Shown in pieces: positions 7,524 to 17,286 of a DNA stretch of 64,000 nucleotides (positions within the stretch are counted from its first letter, which is position 1; every line of letters starts with the position of its first letter). The stretch is from Ornithinibacillus sp. 4-3 (lineage in GTDB: Bacteria > Bacillota > Bacilli > Bacillales > Amphibacillaceae), in the NCBI RefSeq assembly GCF_040958695.1, contig NZ_CP162599.1, positions 902,001-966,000 of the forward strand. The letters run 5' to 3'. The notes beneath the pieces were generated by a model that had not been told where the DNA came from, searched no databases, and was given only the letters and a program-made list of their open reading frames with translations. A program made the translations under genes and the position numbers.

Positions 7524-10500
7524 GTGCAAGTCGCAGCTGGAGAATATTATACAGTAGGTCTAAAAAGCGACGGTACGGTTTTAGCAACGAATTATAATGA
7601 GGAAGGGCAAACAAATGTGCAAGATTGGAAGTTAAAAGCACTTACAGAGAAAGAGCCGCCATTTCGACTGCCTAATCATCTTGGTTCAGGCGCTCTTCAT
7701 ATTGCTGGTTTGAATATAGATGGTAGTGTAATGGCAACTGGCTCTGATAGTGAAGGACGAGCAAATGTGGGAGATTGGGAGGATATTATAGAACTATCTG
7801 GGGGAGATTTTCATACAGTAGGCTTAAAAGCAGATGGTAGTGTGGTAGCAGTAGGGAGGAGTAGCAGCATTTTGAAAATAGGAGATTGGGAGGGTATTGT
7901 GCAAGCTGTTGCAGGTGGCTATCATACCATTGGTTTAAAAGAAGATGGAACACTTATTGCGACAGGTTTGAACAATTATGGTCAAACGAATGTAGGAGAC
8001 TGGGAAAATATCGTTCAAATTTCTGCGGGAGCATATTCTACATTTGGTTTAAGAAGCGATCGAACCGTTATAGCAGTCGGTTTTAATGGTAGTGGGCAAC
8101 TAAATCTAGGAGATTGGAAAGATATTGTCCAAATTGAAGGTGCTGATTACCATACGGTTGGCTTAAAAGCAGATGGCACGGTGGTAGCAGCAGGTAGCAA
8201 CGGGTATGGCCAAAGTAATGTGGGAGACTGGAAAAATATTAAACAAGTGGCGGCAGGAACTTATCATACCGTTGGATTAAAGAATGACGGTACGGTCATC
8301 GCAGTAGGATTTAATAGCAGGGGTCAACTTGAAGTAGAAGATTGGAAGGATATTATTCAGATTGCAACAGGTGACAATTATACCGCTGGGTTAAAAAGTG
8401 ACGGTAGTGTGTTGATAGCAGGTTCTCCTAGCAATGTTCAATTAGATGTAGATAATTGGAAGGTGAAAACTTTTGCTCCTCAACCTCCTCAAGAATTATC
8501 AGTTGTCAGTACTTCTGGATCTGAGACAGAAGTAGAAGTAAGCTGGGACCCTGCACTAGATTGGGGGATTGGAACAGGATCCTCTCGTAAGTATGAGCTT
8601 GAACAATGGAATGGGGAATCATGGGATCTTATAGGAACGTTATCAGAGGATAACACGTTATGGAAAGGAAAATTATCGGAGGCAATTCAGACTATGTTAC
8701 GTATTCGTGCAGTCACCGACTTTGATAGTTCTCCTTATATTGAATCCAATACATTTCGAGTCGGTCGTCCTGCCCCGCCAGATATCACTGATTTACCACC
8801 AAAGATAACAAACCAAGCAACTATTAATATAGCGGGCATAGCAGAAGCAGACAGCGAGGTAAAAGTCAGCTATGGCGAACAAGAAAAAAAGGTGCAGGCA
8901 GATGAAAGGACGGGTGCCTTTACCATAGAGGAGATCGTGCTAACTCCTAACGAAATGAATGAATTAAAAGTAGTTGCTATCTCACACGGTTTAACGAGTG
9001 AGCCAGTCAACCTCTCTATTCAACATGATGATCGCCCTCCTGCTGCTCCAACGATTACAGTAGAACCAGAAGGCTGGACAAATGCAGAAGAAGTATTTGT
9101 CACCATTACCAATGGAGCAGATGAAGGAAGTGGAGTGGCAAGAACAGAATATCGAATTGGAACAGAGGAAATTTGGGTAACCTATGAGGGAATATTAACG
9201 GTGACGAAAGAAGGAGAAACGAAGATAGAAGCACGTACTATTGATCAAGCAGGGAATATTAGTACTGTTTCTGATACAACAGTGCAAATTGATCGCATAG
9301 CGCCAACCGCACCACAAATTGAAGCAGATACTAGCGCATGGACCAATGCAGATCAAGTAATCGCTCGTATCACGATAGAGGAAGCAGATGCGAATGTTGA
9401 ATATCAATTAAATGGGGTAGATGGAGAATGGATCTCCTATACTGAAGAAATTGTGGTTACAGAAGAAGGAGAGACCATGATTTATGCCCAGGCAGTGGAT
9501 CGAGCGGGAAATATCAGTGATGTGGTAGAATCTCTAGTTCGAATCGACCGAACTGCTCCGGAATTAACCTTGCTTGGTGAGAATCCGATGTATGTGTTAT
9601 ACGGGGAACCTTTTGAAGAGCCAGGTTATCAAGTAGCAGATAATATTACGGATAATTTGGAAGTGGATGTAATAGGAGAAGTAGATACGAACGAAATTGG
9701 TGTATATACTATCACCTATTCTGTACAGGATGAAGCGGGAAATGAAACCGCTCAGACTCGAACAGTACATGTTGTTGATGAAGTACAGCCAGTCATTATC
9801 TTAAAAGGCGATAACCCTTTGATTCTAGAGGTGGGAACTGATTACGAAGAACCAGGGGCAACTGCAGAAGATAATGTAGATGGTGATATCAGTGGCCATA
9901 TCCAGATTACGGGGGATGTAGATACATCCAAACTAGGAATCTATCAAGTGACGTACCAAGTAGCAGATAGTTCAGAGAATCAAACAGAAGTCACTCGTAC
10001 CGTGGAAGTGGTGGATACCACTGCACCAGAGATAACGCTAGAAGGGTCAAGAGAAGTTACCATTGAGCTTGGTGATATTTACGAAGAATTAGGAGCTGTA
10101 GCAAAAGATAACTATGGTGGAGATATCAGCGATCGTATTGACATCATAGGAAATGTTGACACCAGTAGGATAGGAACGTATCAGATAACCTATACAGTAG
10201 CTGATAATTCACAGAATTCTACGAGCAAAATACGTACAGTCCATGTAGTCGATACCACACCGCCAGCTGATGTTATTTTCGAGACAACAAGCGTAACAAT
10301 AGATCATGTAACATTTACCTTTTCTGCGAAAGACTTAGGAGGAATAAAGGAATATATATTATCTCGGAATGGAGAAGAAATTGCCCGGCTTGATGGAAGT
10401 GAAACAACCTATACAGACGAAGAAATGCAAGCTGGAACAACCTATCTTTATGAATTGACAGCAGTTGATTTTTCTAAAAATGCTTCTACTGTGAAAATGG

Positions 10501-12941
10501 AAGTGACAACGAAAGAAAAGCCAATACTGGGAGCACCAGTAACTGTAAAGCATATGGATGAAGCAGGGAACGAGATTGCCGAAATAGAAGAACTGACCGG
10601 GAACATAGGGGAGCCCTACGAAACAGAACCAAAAGCTATTAAAGGTTATACATTAATCCAAGAACCGGAGAACGCAACTGGTACATTTATAGAAGAAGCT
10701 CAAACCGTAACGTACGTCTATGCACTAGAAAAAGAAGAACCAAAACCAGGAGAGTCAGTAACAGTAAAGCATGTGAATGAGGAAGGAACGGAACTCCTTC
10801 CAGTTGAGGAACTGAATGGGAATATAGGAGACTCCTATCAAACCTATCCAGCTATCATCGAGGGGTATGAAATTGTACAGATACCAAGCAACGCAACTGG
10901 TGAGTTTACCAACGAAGTGCAAACTGTGATATATGTTTATGCCCCAGTCCAGGTAGAGATAGAAGGAAGGATTATCATTGAATATGTCGATGAAATTGGT
11001 AATCCTGTTTCAGGCAAAGAAATTCGAACAGGATTAGTGGGAGAAACATATGAAACCGAGCCAAAAAACATCGAAGGCTATGAATTGATCCAAACTCCAG
11101 ACAATGCGACTGGAACATTTACAGAAGAAGCGCAAATCATTACCTATGTTTATTCACCGCTCAAAGAAGAGCCGATAGCGGGAGCCCCAGTTACAGTAAA
11201 CTATGTAGATGAAGAAGGAAATAACCTGGTTACTCCTGAAACCTTACTTGGGAATATAGGAGAGTCATACGAGACAGAAGCTATCCAAATTGATGGGTAT
11301 GAAGTTCTTCAGGCGCCAGACAATGCAATTGGTACATTTACTAATGAAGCCCAAATGGTTATCTATATCTATACTCCAGTGGAAGGAAGCCTAGAAGGAA
11401 CGGTTATCATTGAATATATAGATGAAGCTGGAATTTCGATTAAGCATAGAGAAACCAAAATAGGCTTGATAGGAGAGCCTTATGAAACCAATCCAAAAGA
11501 AATTAAAGATTATCGGTTAATTCAAACACCAGATAATGCGAGTGGTATATTTACAGAAGAAATACAGCTGGTAACGTATGTCTACACGCTGAATAAAGAA
11601 GAACCAATACCAGGAGCTCCAGTCATGGTAAAACATGTAGATGAGGAAGGAAATGAGCTCTTTCCAGCTGAGGAGTTGATAGGGAATATTGGTGAATCCT
11701 ATCACACTTATCCAGCTATCATCAAGGGCTATGAAGTCATCCAGACACCAGACAATGCAACTGGTAGCTTCACCAATGAGACGCAATTTGTAACATATGT
11801 CTATACTTCTATTGAAGAAAAGCTTGAAGGAACGATTATCATTGAATATGTAGATGAAGCCGGTCATTCGATTGCAGGTAAAGAAATCCGAACAGGGCTG
11901 TTAGGAGAAATATATGAAATCGTGCCAAAAGTTATTAAGGGCTATCAGTTAGTTGAAACACCAGAAAATGCAGTTGGTGTATTTAAGGAAGAGACGCAAA
12001 CCATCACCTATGTCTATGCACCAATTAAGAAGGAGCCAACAGTGGGAGGACCAGTCACGATAATTTATGTGGATGAGGATGGAAAAGAACTTCTCCCTTC
12101 CAAAGAATTAACAGGAAATATAGGAGATGCTTATCAAACTAAAGCTAAAGTTATTGAGGGCTTTGCATTAACACAAACACCAGAAAATGCGAGTGGTATA
12201 TTCACAGAAGTAGTCCAAATCGTTGAATATGTGTATACACTAGAAAAAGCTACAGAACCAATAGAATCGGGAACGATAGAAATTGTGCTGAATCGACCGC
12301 CTGTAGAAGTATTTCCAGGAACAATGGTAAGTGTGAAAGGCACGCAGACAACAATACAATTACCGACCGATTTACCAGAAGACACACAATTACAAGTTCT
12401 AACCACTCCATTGAAAGAACAGAATGGGCTAAAACAAGCCGGAGAAGTCTATGATTTTACTTTTATCTATCCAAAAGGTCATGAAGATTATCAAGGTGAA
12501 TTTATCTTGACGATGGGTGTAGATAATGACGGAGAACAAGTGGCAATCTATTACTACCAGGAAGAATTGGGAGAGTGGCAGTTGACTGGAGGAACAAGAA
12601 AGAGGCAGAAAATCACAGCGATAGTATCTCATTTCTCTATGTACGGTGTATTTGTGAAAGAAGATGCAGAAGAAGAGTCTTCTTCAAATAAAGAAAACCA
12701 AGAAATTACAAAGCCTTCTATGAAGGAGAAAAACAAAAAGGAAGAAGTATCTTTTGCTGATAATAAGGAAGAGCAGTTATCAGGCGAGGAAGCTACTGAA
12801 TCAAAGAAAGAAGCAGAAGAAGCCTCTTTGCCAAATACAGCAACCAATCAATATAACTGGCTGATTGTAGGTATTCTATTGATTATATTAGGAAGCAGTA
12901 GATGGGTTATACGAAGAAATACAACTCATAAAGAAGGATAA
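7524..12941 (+). CDS. Surface protein 1, remainder: propellers, Ig/FN3, MucBP repeats, LPNTA anchor
   Basis: This continues the 6690 frame. In order: the end of propeller 1 (blade 7); a second seven-blade propeller (residues 55-320 of this part); an FN3-like domain; an Ig-like domain; two Ig repeats of the PTI-EGWTNAxxV...ARTxDQAGN type; three DUF5011/HYR-like domains (GDNPLILEVGTDYEEPGA); another FN3; eight MucBP repeats of about 72 residues (nt 10530-12265); a shared pre-anchor module (nt 12268-12666); a charged linker; and LPNTATNQYNWL at residue 1769 with a membrane helix and basic tail. The protein should be linked to the wall by a sortase that accepts LPNTA. The GTG at 7524 has AGGAGG five bases upstream, so reinitiation is conceivable, but the product would lack a signal peptide. 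Confidence 0.85.
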   Translation: MQVAAGEYYTVGLKSDGTVLATNYNEEGQTNVQDWKLKALTEKEPPFRLPNHLGSGALHIAGLNIDGSVMATGSDSEGRANVGDWEDIIELSGGDFHTVGLKADGSVVAVGRSSSILKIGDWEGIVQAVAGGYHTIGLKEDGTLIATGLNNYGQTNVGDWENIVQISAGAYSTFGLRSDRTVIAVGFNGSGQLNLGDWKDIVQIEGADYHTVGLKADGTVVAAGSNGYGQSNVGDWKNIKQVAAGTYHTVGLKNDGTVIAVGFNSRGQLEVEDWKDIIQIATGDNYTAGLKSDGSVLIAGSPSNVQLDVDNWKVKTFAPQPPQELSVVSTSGSETEVEVSWDPALDWGIGTGSSRKYELEQWNGESWDLIGTLSEDNTLWKGKLSEAIQTMLRIRAVTDFDSSPYIESNTFRVGRPAPPDITDLPPKITNQATINIAGIAEADSEVKVSYGEQEKKVQADERTGAFTIEEIVLTPNEMNELKVVAISHGLTSEPVNLSIQHDDRPPAAPTITVEPEGWTNAEEVFVTITNGADEGSGVARTEYRIGTEEIWVTYEGILTVTKEGETKIEARTIDQAGNISTVSDTTVQIDRIAPTAPQIEADTSAWTNADQVIARITIEEADANVEYQLNGVDGEWISYTEEIVVTEEGETMIYAQAVDRAGNISDVVESLVRIDRTAPELTLLGENPMYVLYGEPFEEPGYQVADNITDNLEVDVIGEVDTNEIGVYTITYSVQDEAGNETAQTRTVHVVDEVQPVIILKGDNPLILEVGTDYEEPGATAEDNVDGDISGHIQITGDVDTSKLGIYQVTYQVADSSENQTEVTRTVEVVDTTAPEITLEGSREVTIELGDIYEELGAVAKDNYGGDISDRIDIIGNVDTSRIGTYQITYTVADNSQNSTSKIRTVHVVDTTPPADVIFETTSVTIDHVTFTFSAKDLGGIKEYILSRNGEEIARLDGSETTYTDEEMQAGTTYLYELTAVDFSKNASTVKMEVTTKEKPILGAPVTVKHMDEAGNEIAEIEELTGNIGEPYETEPKAIKGYTLIQEPENATGTFIEEAQTVTYVYALEKEEPKPGESVTVKHVNEEGTELLPVEELNGNIGDSYQTYPAIIEGYEIVQIPSNATGEFTNEVQTVIYVYAPVQVEIEGRIIIEYVDEIGNPVSGKEIRTGLVGETYETEPKNIEGYELIQTPDNATGTFTEEAQIITYVYSPLKEEPIAGAPVTVNYVDEEGNNLVTPETLLGNIGESYETEAIQIDGYEVLQAPDNAIGTFTNEAQMVIYIYTPVEGSLEGTVIIEYIDEAGISIKHRETKIGLIGEPYETNPKEIKDYRLIQTPDNASGIFTEEIQLVTYVYTLNKEEPIPGAPVMVKHVDEEGNELFPAEELIGNIGESYHTYPAIIKGYEVIQTPDNATGSFTNETQFVTYVYTSIEEKLEGTIIIEYVDEAGHSIAGKEIRTGLLGEIYEIVPKVIKGYQLVETPENAVGVFKEETQTITYVYAPIKKEPTVGGPVTIIYVDEDGKELLPSKELTGNIGDAYQTKAKVIEGFALTQTPENASGIFTEVVQIVEYVYTLEKATEPIESGTIEIVLNRPPVEVFPGTMVSVKGTQTTIQLPTDLPEDTQLQVLTTPLKEQNGLKQAGEVYDFTFIYPKGHEDYQGEFILTMGVDNDGEQVAIYYYQEELGEWQLTGGTRKRQKITAIVSHFSMYGVFVKEDAEEESSSNKENQEITKPSMKEKNKKEEVSFADNKEEQLSGEEATESKKEAEEASLPNTATNQYNWLIVGILLIILGSSRWVIRRNTTHKEG

Positions 12942-12983
12942 CCTAATCAGATAGAGGATGTATGGAAGAAGGGTAGAATAATT

Positions 12984-13047
12984 AAAACCTAAACATTATC
13001 TCAATTTTTCGTAAGGAAATATTGAGATAATGTTTAGGTTTTTCTTT
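12984..13047. terminator. Long terminator after surface protein 1
   Basis: A stem of about 22 bp, AAAACCTAAACATTATCTCA from 12984 paired with 13021-13043, with a T-rich tail on the plus side and A-rich start on the other. It probably also serves the convergent DUF488 gene. Confidence 0.88.
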
Positions 13048-13089
13048 TACTTAAAAATTTCCTTCTAAATGTTAACCATCTGATTTTAA

Positions 13090-13458
13090 TTATCTTGAAT
13101 ATGATAAATCACTTTCCAGTACTTCTTTCAGCACCTGAGCATGATTATGTTTTGTGTCCTTAGCGCTATATAATAAAATAAGCTGCTGGTTTTTTTGTAG
13201 ATTCTGAAGCTGAGATAATTTTTCTAGTTTCTTCGTGTCATGTAATAATTCTTTCTTATATGCTATTTTGAAATCCGCAAATTTTTCTGGATCATGATTA
13301 AACCATTTCCTTAAAGTAGTTGTAGGTGCTATTTCCTTTGCCCATTCATCCAGATTTGCCACTTTTTTAGAGATTCCTCTGGGCCAGATTAAATCAACAA
13401 GCACTCGATAGCCTGGGACATCTGACTTTTCATAAATACGTTGTAATACAATAGACAT
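13090..13458 (-). CDS. DUF488-family protein (YeaO-like)
   Basis: A 122-residue protein with family marks: MSIVLQRIYE start, YRVLVDLIWPRGISKK, APTTTLRKWFNHDPEKF, and a late ILLYSAKDTKHNHAQVLKE. Function is unknown for the family; some members have been linked to heme or stress. The longer frame starts at GTG 13467, but GGAAAGG lies only two bases from that codon and eleven from ATG 13458, and the family usually begins M-x-I-x-L-x-R-x-Y, so 13458 is preferred. Convergent to surface protein 1; no operon partner. Confidence 0.85.
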   Translation of the reverse strand: MSIVLQRIYEKSDVPGYRVLVDLIWPRGISKKVANLDEWAKEIAPTTTLRKWFNHDPEKFADFKIAYKKELLHDTKKLEKLSQLQNLQKNQQLILLYSAKDTKHNHAQVLKEVLESDLSYSR

Positions 13459-13683
13459 CAAGCACACTGCCTTTCCAGTTCAACAAAAATTATCTTCTTT
13501 ATTATTTTAAATATAGCATTGATGTACTACCATATCTATGAATGTTATTTATAAAAAGGAGTTTTTTTGTTGAAAACCATCTGATATGCTCTCTATCTTG
13601 TGGTTTTTAGTATACAAAAAAAGCTTCGTCAACTTATAATTAAAATAAGCTTAATGGAAGTATGAAAATGTGGAGGAATTTTG

Positions 13684-14292
13684 ATGGCGGAAAGAGGAAG
13701 ACCTAAAGGGGCAAGTGGAGAAGAAAGTCGAGCGTTGCTGTTAGAGATAGCAGCAAAAGAATTTGCACAGCATGGTTATCATGAAACAAAAGTAAGCTCG
13801 ATTGTCAAAGGTGCATCATTAAGTCAGCCTACCTTTTATTTATATTTTAAAAATAAAGAAGCTATTTTTGAAGAATTAGAGGATTTGTTCCATATACAAA
13901 TTATTGATTTTACGAAGAAAAGCCGTTTACAGCCTGAGCTAGAACCAAAGATTATAAAAGAACGTATTATTTATAATGTGGGACAATTATTAACGTTTCT
14001 TGCAAAAAATCCAGATTTAACAATGATTGGTTTTTATTTGTCAACAAAATCCGACGAAATTAAAGCACGAATGGTTAGAGAAACAAAAGATAACCTAGAT
14101 TTTGAAGTAGAGGCTGGTTATTTTCGTAAAGATTTAGATACGTATATGATTGCAGAGGCCTTAATCGGTATAGTTGAACGATTAACATTTATTCAATTGC
14201 TACCTGGAATAAAACAGCCAGGGGAGATCGCTGAATTCATTGTAGACTTATTATTAAATGGTATGTTGAATGAAGAAAATAACAATCAATGA
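13684..14292 (+). CDS. TetR-family regulator
   Basis: A 202-residue protein with an N-terminal TetR helix-turn-helix at about residues 10-55: LLLEIAAKEFAQHGYHETKVSSIVKGASLSQPTFYLYFKNKE. The C-terminal half is a ligand/dimerisation domain without recognisable specificity. ATG 13684 is chosen over TTG 13681 because GGAGG (13672-13676) is seven bases away. It precedes the alpha/beta hydrolase by 180 bases in the same direction and may regulate it. TATAAT at 13635-13640, flanked by AAGCTT on both sides, is a plausible promoter region. Confidence 0.88.
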   Translation: MAERGRPKGASGEESRALLLEIAAKEFAQHGYHETKVSSIVKGASLSQPTFYLYFKNKEAIFEELEDLFHIQIIDFTKKSRLQPELEPKIIKERIIYNVGQLLTFLAKNPDLTMIGFYLSTKSDEIKARMVRETKDNLDFEVEAGYFRKDLDTYMIAEALIGIVERLTFIQLLPGIKQPGEIAEFIVDLLLNGMLNEENNNQ

Positions 14293-14363
14293 TTAATTTT
14301 CTACTAAAAAAATTGTTATAAAATATAGTGGGTTCAAGTATTTTTACTACTAATTTCGTATAC

Positions 14364-14394
14364 TTTCATTTTTCTTTCATTATTAGATGATAAA
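14364..14394 (+). promoter_or_regulatory. SARP-like direct-repeat activator site
   Basis: TTTCAT at 14364-14369 and again at 14375-14380, an 11-bp period, then eight bases and GATAAA (14389-14394) as a -10-like hexamer. This is the layout used by SARP/BTAD and OmpR-like winged-helix activators. A copy with the same spacing lies at 18513-18543. It is 80-110 bases upstream of the hydrolase gene. Confidence 0.55.
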
Positions 14395-14474
14395 CTTTTG
14401 CTACATATGACATAGAGAATCATATTTTCTATGAATAGGCGAGTTTTCATTCTTAATGAAAAAGGAGAAAATAT

Positions 14475-15410
14475 ATGTCTTTATTTAGTTGGATTATTGC
14501 TTTAATAGCGATTTTCGTAATGCTTGCATGTCTAATTCTTTCTTTTGTAGTTTCTTGGAAATTAACACATAATAATGTTAGAAAACCGGTTAATGATTCC
14601 CCTGAGAAATATGGTTTGGATTTTGAAAGGATTACTTTTCCGAGTCTGGATGGTACTTCTTTAAAAGGCTGGTTCATTCCTGCGCCACAACCCAAAAATA
14701 TGACGATTATTTTTGCTCATGGTTATCGTAGCAATCGTTTGGAAAAGAAACTTCCTGCATTAAGGTTGGCAGAAGATTTAACAAAACAAGGTTTCCATGT
14801 ATTGATGTTTGACTTCCGGAATTGTGGAGAATCTGGCGGAAGTGTTAGTTCCATTGGTTTATATGAACAGGAAGATATACTTGGTGCGATTCAATGGGTT
14901 AAAGAAAATCGTTCTTCTATGATCGGACTTATGGGTTTCTCTATGGGGGCTTCTGCTGCCTTGCTTGCAGCTGCTCGTGCACCCCAGGTGGTAGGCGTAG
15001 TTGCAGATAGCCCATTTGATGAGTTACCCACTTATTTGGCAGAGAAGTTTTATGTATGGACAAAGCTCCCAAGCTTTCCATTTACTCCATTGACCTTAGC
15101 TTTTATTAGAGTACATGTAGGAAATCCGAAAAATGTAAATCCTAAAAAAGCTCTAGAGAAAATCTTTCCACGCCCAATTTTATTTATTCATGGTGAAGAT
15201 GATCAGAAGATTCCATGTGAAAATAGTATACGGATGCATGAATTCTACAAGGAGTATTCAACATTTTTAAAAATTTCTCATGCTGATCATATACAGGGTT
15301 ATAGGTTGGACAGGGAAAAATACACTAAGCAAGTTGTTCAGTTTTTTGATAAAGTTGTTAGACAAGAAAGGACCCAAGATATAGAACAGCAAAAACAAAC
15401 TAGTTGGTAA
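14475..15410 (+). CDS. Membrane-anchored alpha/beta hydrolase (YqkD-like)
   Basis: A 311-residue protein starting with a signal-anchor helix (WIIALIAIFVMLACLILSFVVSW). The hydrolase fold follows: HGYRSN oxyanion region, DFRNCGESGG, nucleophile elbow GFSMGAS (S156), acid in HGEDDQKIP (D242 or D243), and a His in SHADHIQGY (H269 or H272). The active domain should sit on the outer face of the membrane. The substrate is unknown; relatives are annotated as peptidases or esterases. AAAGGAG gives the start. The SARP-like repeat upstream suggests control by the nearby REC-BTAD regulator together with surface protein 2. Confidence 0.85.
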   Translation: MSLFSWIIALIAIFVMLACLILSFVVSWKLTHNNVRKPVNDSPEKYGLDFERITFPSLDGTSLKGWFIPAPQPKNMTIIFAHGYRSNRLEKKLPALRLAEDLTKQGFHVLMFDFRNCGESGGSVSSIGLYEQEDILGAIQWVKENRSSMIGLMGFSMGASAALLAAARAPQVVGVVADSPFDELPTYLAEKFYVWTKLPSFPFTPLTLAFIRVHVGNPKNVNPKKALEKIFPRPILFIHGEDDQKIPCENSIRMHEFYKEYSTFLKISHADHIQGYRLDREKYTKQVVQFFDKVVRQERTQDIEQQKQTSW

Positions 15411-15540
15411 ATGCTGTAATATTTCAATATTAGAAGTCTGAATTTTGGAATTTTTATTTCATATGAAGTAGTAGAAAACGCAGTTGTAGATATAATAGGA
15501 AAACAGATTTGAGTCTGTAAGATAGTGGAGAATAGCAATC

Positions 15541-17286
15541 ATGAATTATATCCTATTTTTAACGTTAATCATATCAGCTATGCTAATGTGTCTTTTACTT
15601 ATCTATTCATTTCGGCACAGAAGACAGCGTGGAGTTCGGTATTTTGCTTGGGTGATGGTTTGTCGAGTGATTTTTGGCTGTAGTGTCATCCTAGAGTTAT
15701 ACAATAGTGAGTTATCATCGAAATTATTCTTTCGACAAATCGAGCAGACTGCACTGGTGATGAATGTTCCACTAGTAATCCTGTGTGTGCTTGATTTATA
15801 TGGTCGAGATGAATGGCTAAAATGGCAGCGACAGTCTCTCTTATTCCTTCCGTTTATTGGCTGGTCTGCGCTCATATGGACCAATGATAAAACACAAGCA
15901 ATCTTTGAATCGGTCACTCTTGTTGATGGTTACTTAGAAGTATCGAGGACCAACTTAGCGTTTAGCTTTAATATTATCTGTTATTTTATTTTATTGATAT
16001 GTGTTTATTTCTTTATTACTTACCTAAAAAAGGCGCGTCCAGAAATTCGCAAACCAGGTATTTTAATTGTTGTATTGGCATCAATTTCAGCAGTGGTGGA
16101 ACTGATTAAATTAGTATACCCCAATCTATCTGAGTGGTTGCTTCCTCTTTCAGTGTATTGTGGGGTGTTTGGACTTATCATACTCTGGGTAGTTTATCAA
16201 AATAAATTGTTTACTATCGTCCCAATGGCAAGAGATTTTATCATGGACACAGTAAGAGAGGGAATTTTGACCGTAGACCAGAAAGGAAGGGTCATTGATT
16301 GTAATCATTTTATAAAGCCGTTATTTGCGAATACGGGTACGACTATTATTGGAAAGGATATTTCTGAGTTATTGCGGAATTGGCCTGAATGGCTAAATGC
16401 ATGTAAGCAGCGACAAGAGGCAACAGTAGAAATGAAGAGTGAGATAAACGGGGAAGTGAAGTACTTTATCACAAAGGTTTATCCGCTTTACTCCAAGCGA
16501 GGCCTTATACTTGGGACAGTCTCTATCTTGTTTGATATCACAGAGAAGCAATATCGGTTAGAAGAAATCGCCCATCTTAATTTTATGAAAGATCAGTTGT
16601 TTACTCTTGTTTCTCATGATATTCGTGAACCGATTGCTACACAAGTGAGCTTGATAGAAATGCTGGAGGAAGACAGACAGAACTTTACATCAGAAAATGC
16701 TGAACTGGTTGATTTCTTAAGTGCGCAGATTCGTTCCACTTATATGACGGTTAACAATGTGTTGGAATGGTTTCGTGGTCAAAAAAATGATGTGTCACTT
16801 CATCCTGAATCGATAGCTTTGCTTGATCTGATTTATGAGGCTTATCGGATTTTGTTTATTAAAAGTAAGGAGAAGCATATTAATATCAATATTCGTGTCG
16901 ATGAAACTATTTATGTATATGCAGATCGTGAGGCAGTAATTATGATCCTTCGTAACTTATTATCCAACGCTATCAAATTCTCTAATCGAGGGGCAACTGT
17001 TGAGGTTCTTGCAAAAAAATATCGAGGAAAAGAAATCATGATTACTGTATATGATGAAGGCATTGGAATGACAGAAGAAATGGTATGCAGCCTCCTAAAT
17101 GAAGAATCCTTAATTTCAACTCTAGGTACAGAGAAGGAAAAAGGAACAGGACTCGGCTTACAAGTCAGTCGACAATTTGTGAAGATGAATGGTGGTGAAT
17201 TCTGGGTGGAAAGTGAATTAGGAAAAGGTAGTGCCTTTCATTTTTCATTGAAAGAAGGTGAGAAAGTTGAGAGTTATGATTATTGA
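15541..17286 (+). CDS. Sensor histidine kinase with 7TM N-terminus and PAS domain
   Basis: 581 residues. Residues 1-220 contain seven hydrophobic segments of the 7TM histidine-kinase sensor type. A PAS-like domain follows at about 225-340 (GILTVDQKGRVIDCNHF). The dimerisation helix carries the phospho-acceptor in LVSHDIREPI (H359). The ATPase domain has an N box LRNLLSNAIKFS, YDEGIGMTEE and GTGLGLQVSRQ. It is a membrane protein that autophosphorylates on an unknown signal and should pass phosphate to the overlapping response regulator. Start ATG 15541 follows a GGAG motif. Confidence 0.9.
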   Translation: MNYILFLTLIISAMLMCLLLIYSFRHRRQRGVRYFAWVMVCRVIFGCSVILELYNSELSSKLFFRQIEQTALVMNVPLVILCVLDLYGRDEWLKWQRQSLLFLPFIGWSALIWTNDKTQAIFESVTLVDGYLEVSRTNLAFSFNIICYFILLICVYFFITYLKKARPEIRKPGILIVVLASISAVVELIKLVYPNLSEWLLPLSVYCGVFGLIILWVVYQNKLFTIVPMARDFIMDTVREGILTVDQKGRVIDCNHFIKPLFANTGTTIIGKDISELLRNWPEWLNACKQRQEATVEMKSEINGEVKYFITKVYPLYSKRGLILGTVSILFDITEKQYRLEEIAHLNFMKDQLFTLVSHDIREPIATQVSLIEMLEEDRQNFTSENAELVDFLSAQIRSTYMTVNNVLEWFRGQKNDVSLHPESIALLDLIYEAYRILFIKSKEKHININIRVDETIYVYADREAVIMILRNLLSNAIKFSNRGATVEVLAKKYRGKEIMITVYDEGIGMTEEMVCSLLNEESLISTLGTEKEKGTGLGLQVSRQFVKMNGGEFWVESELGKGSAFHFSLKEGEKVESYDY

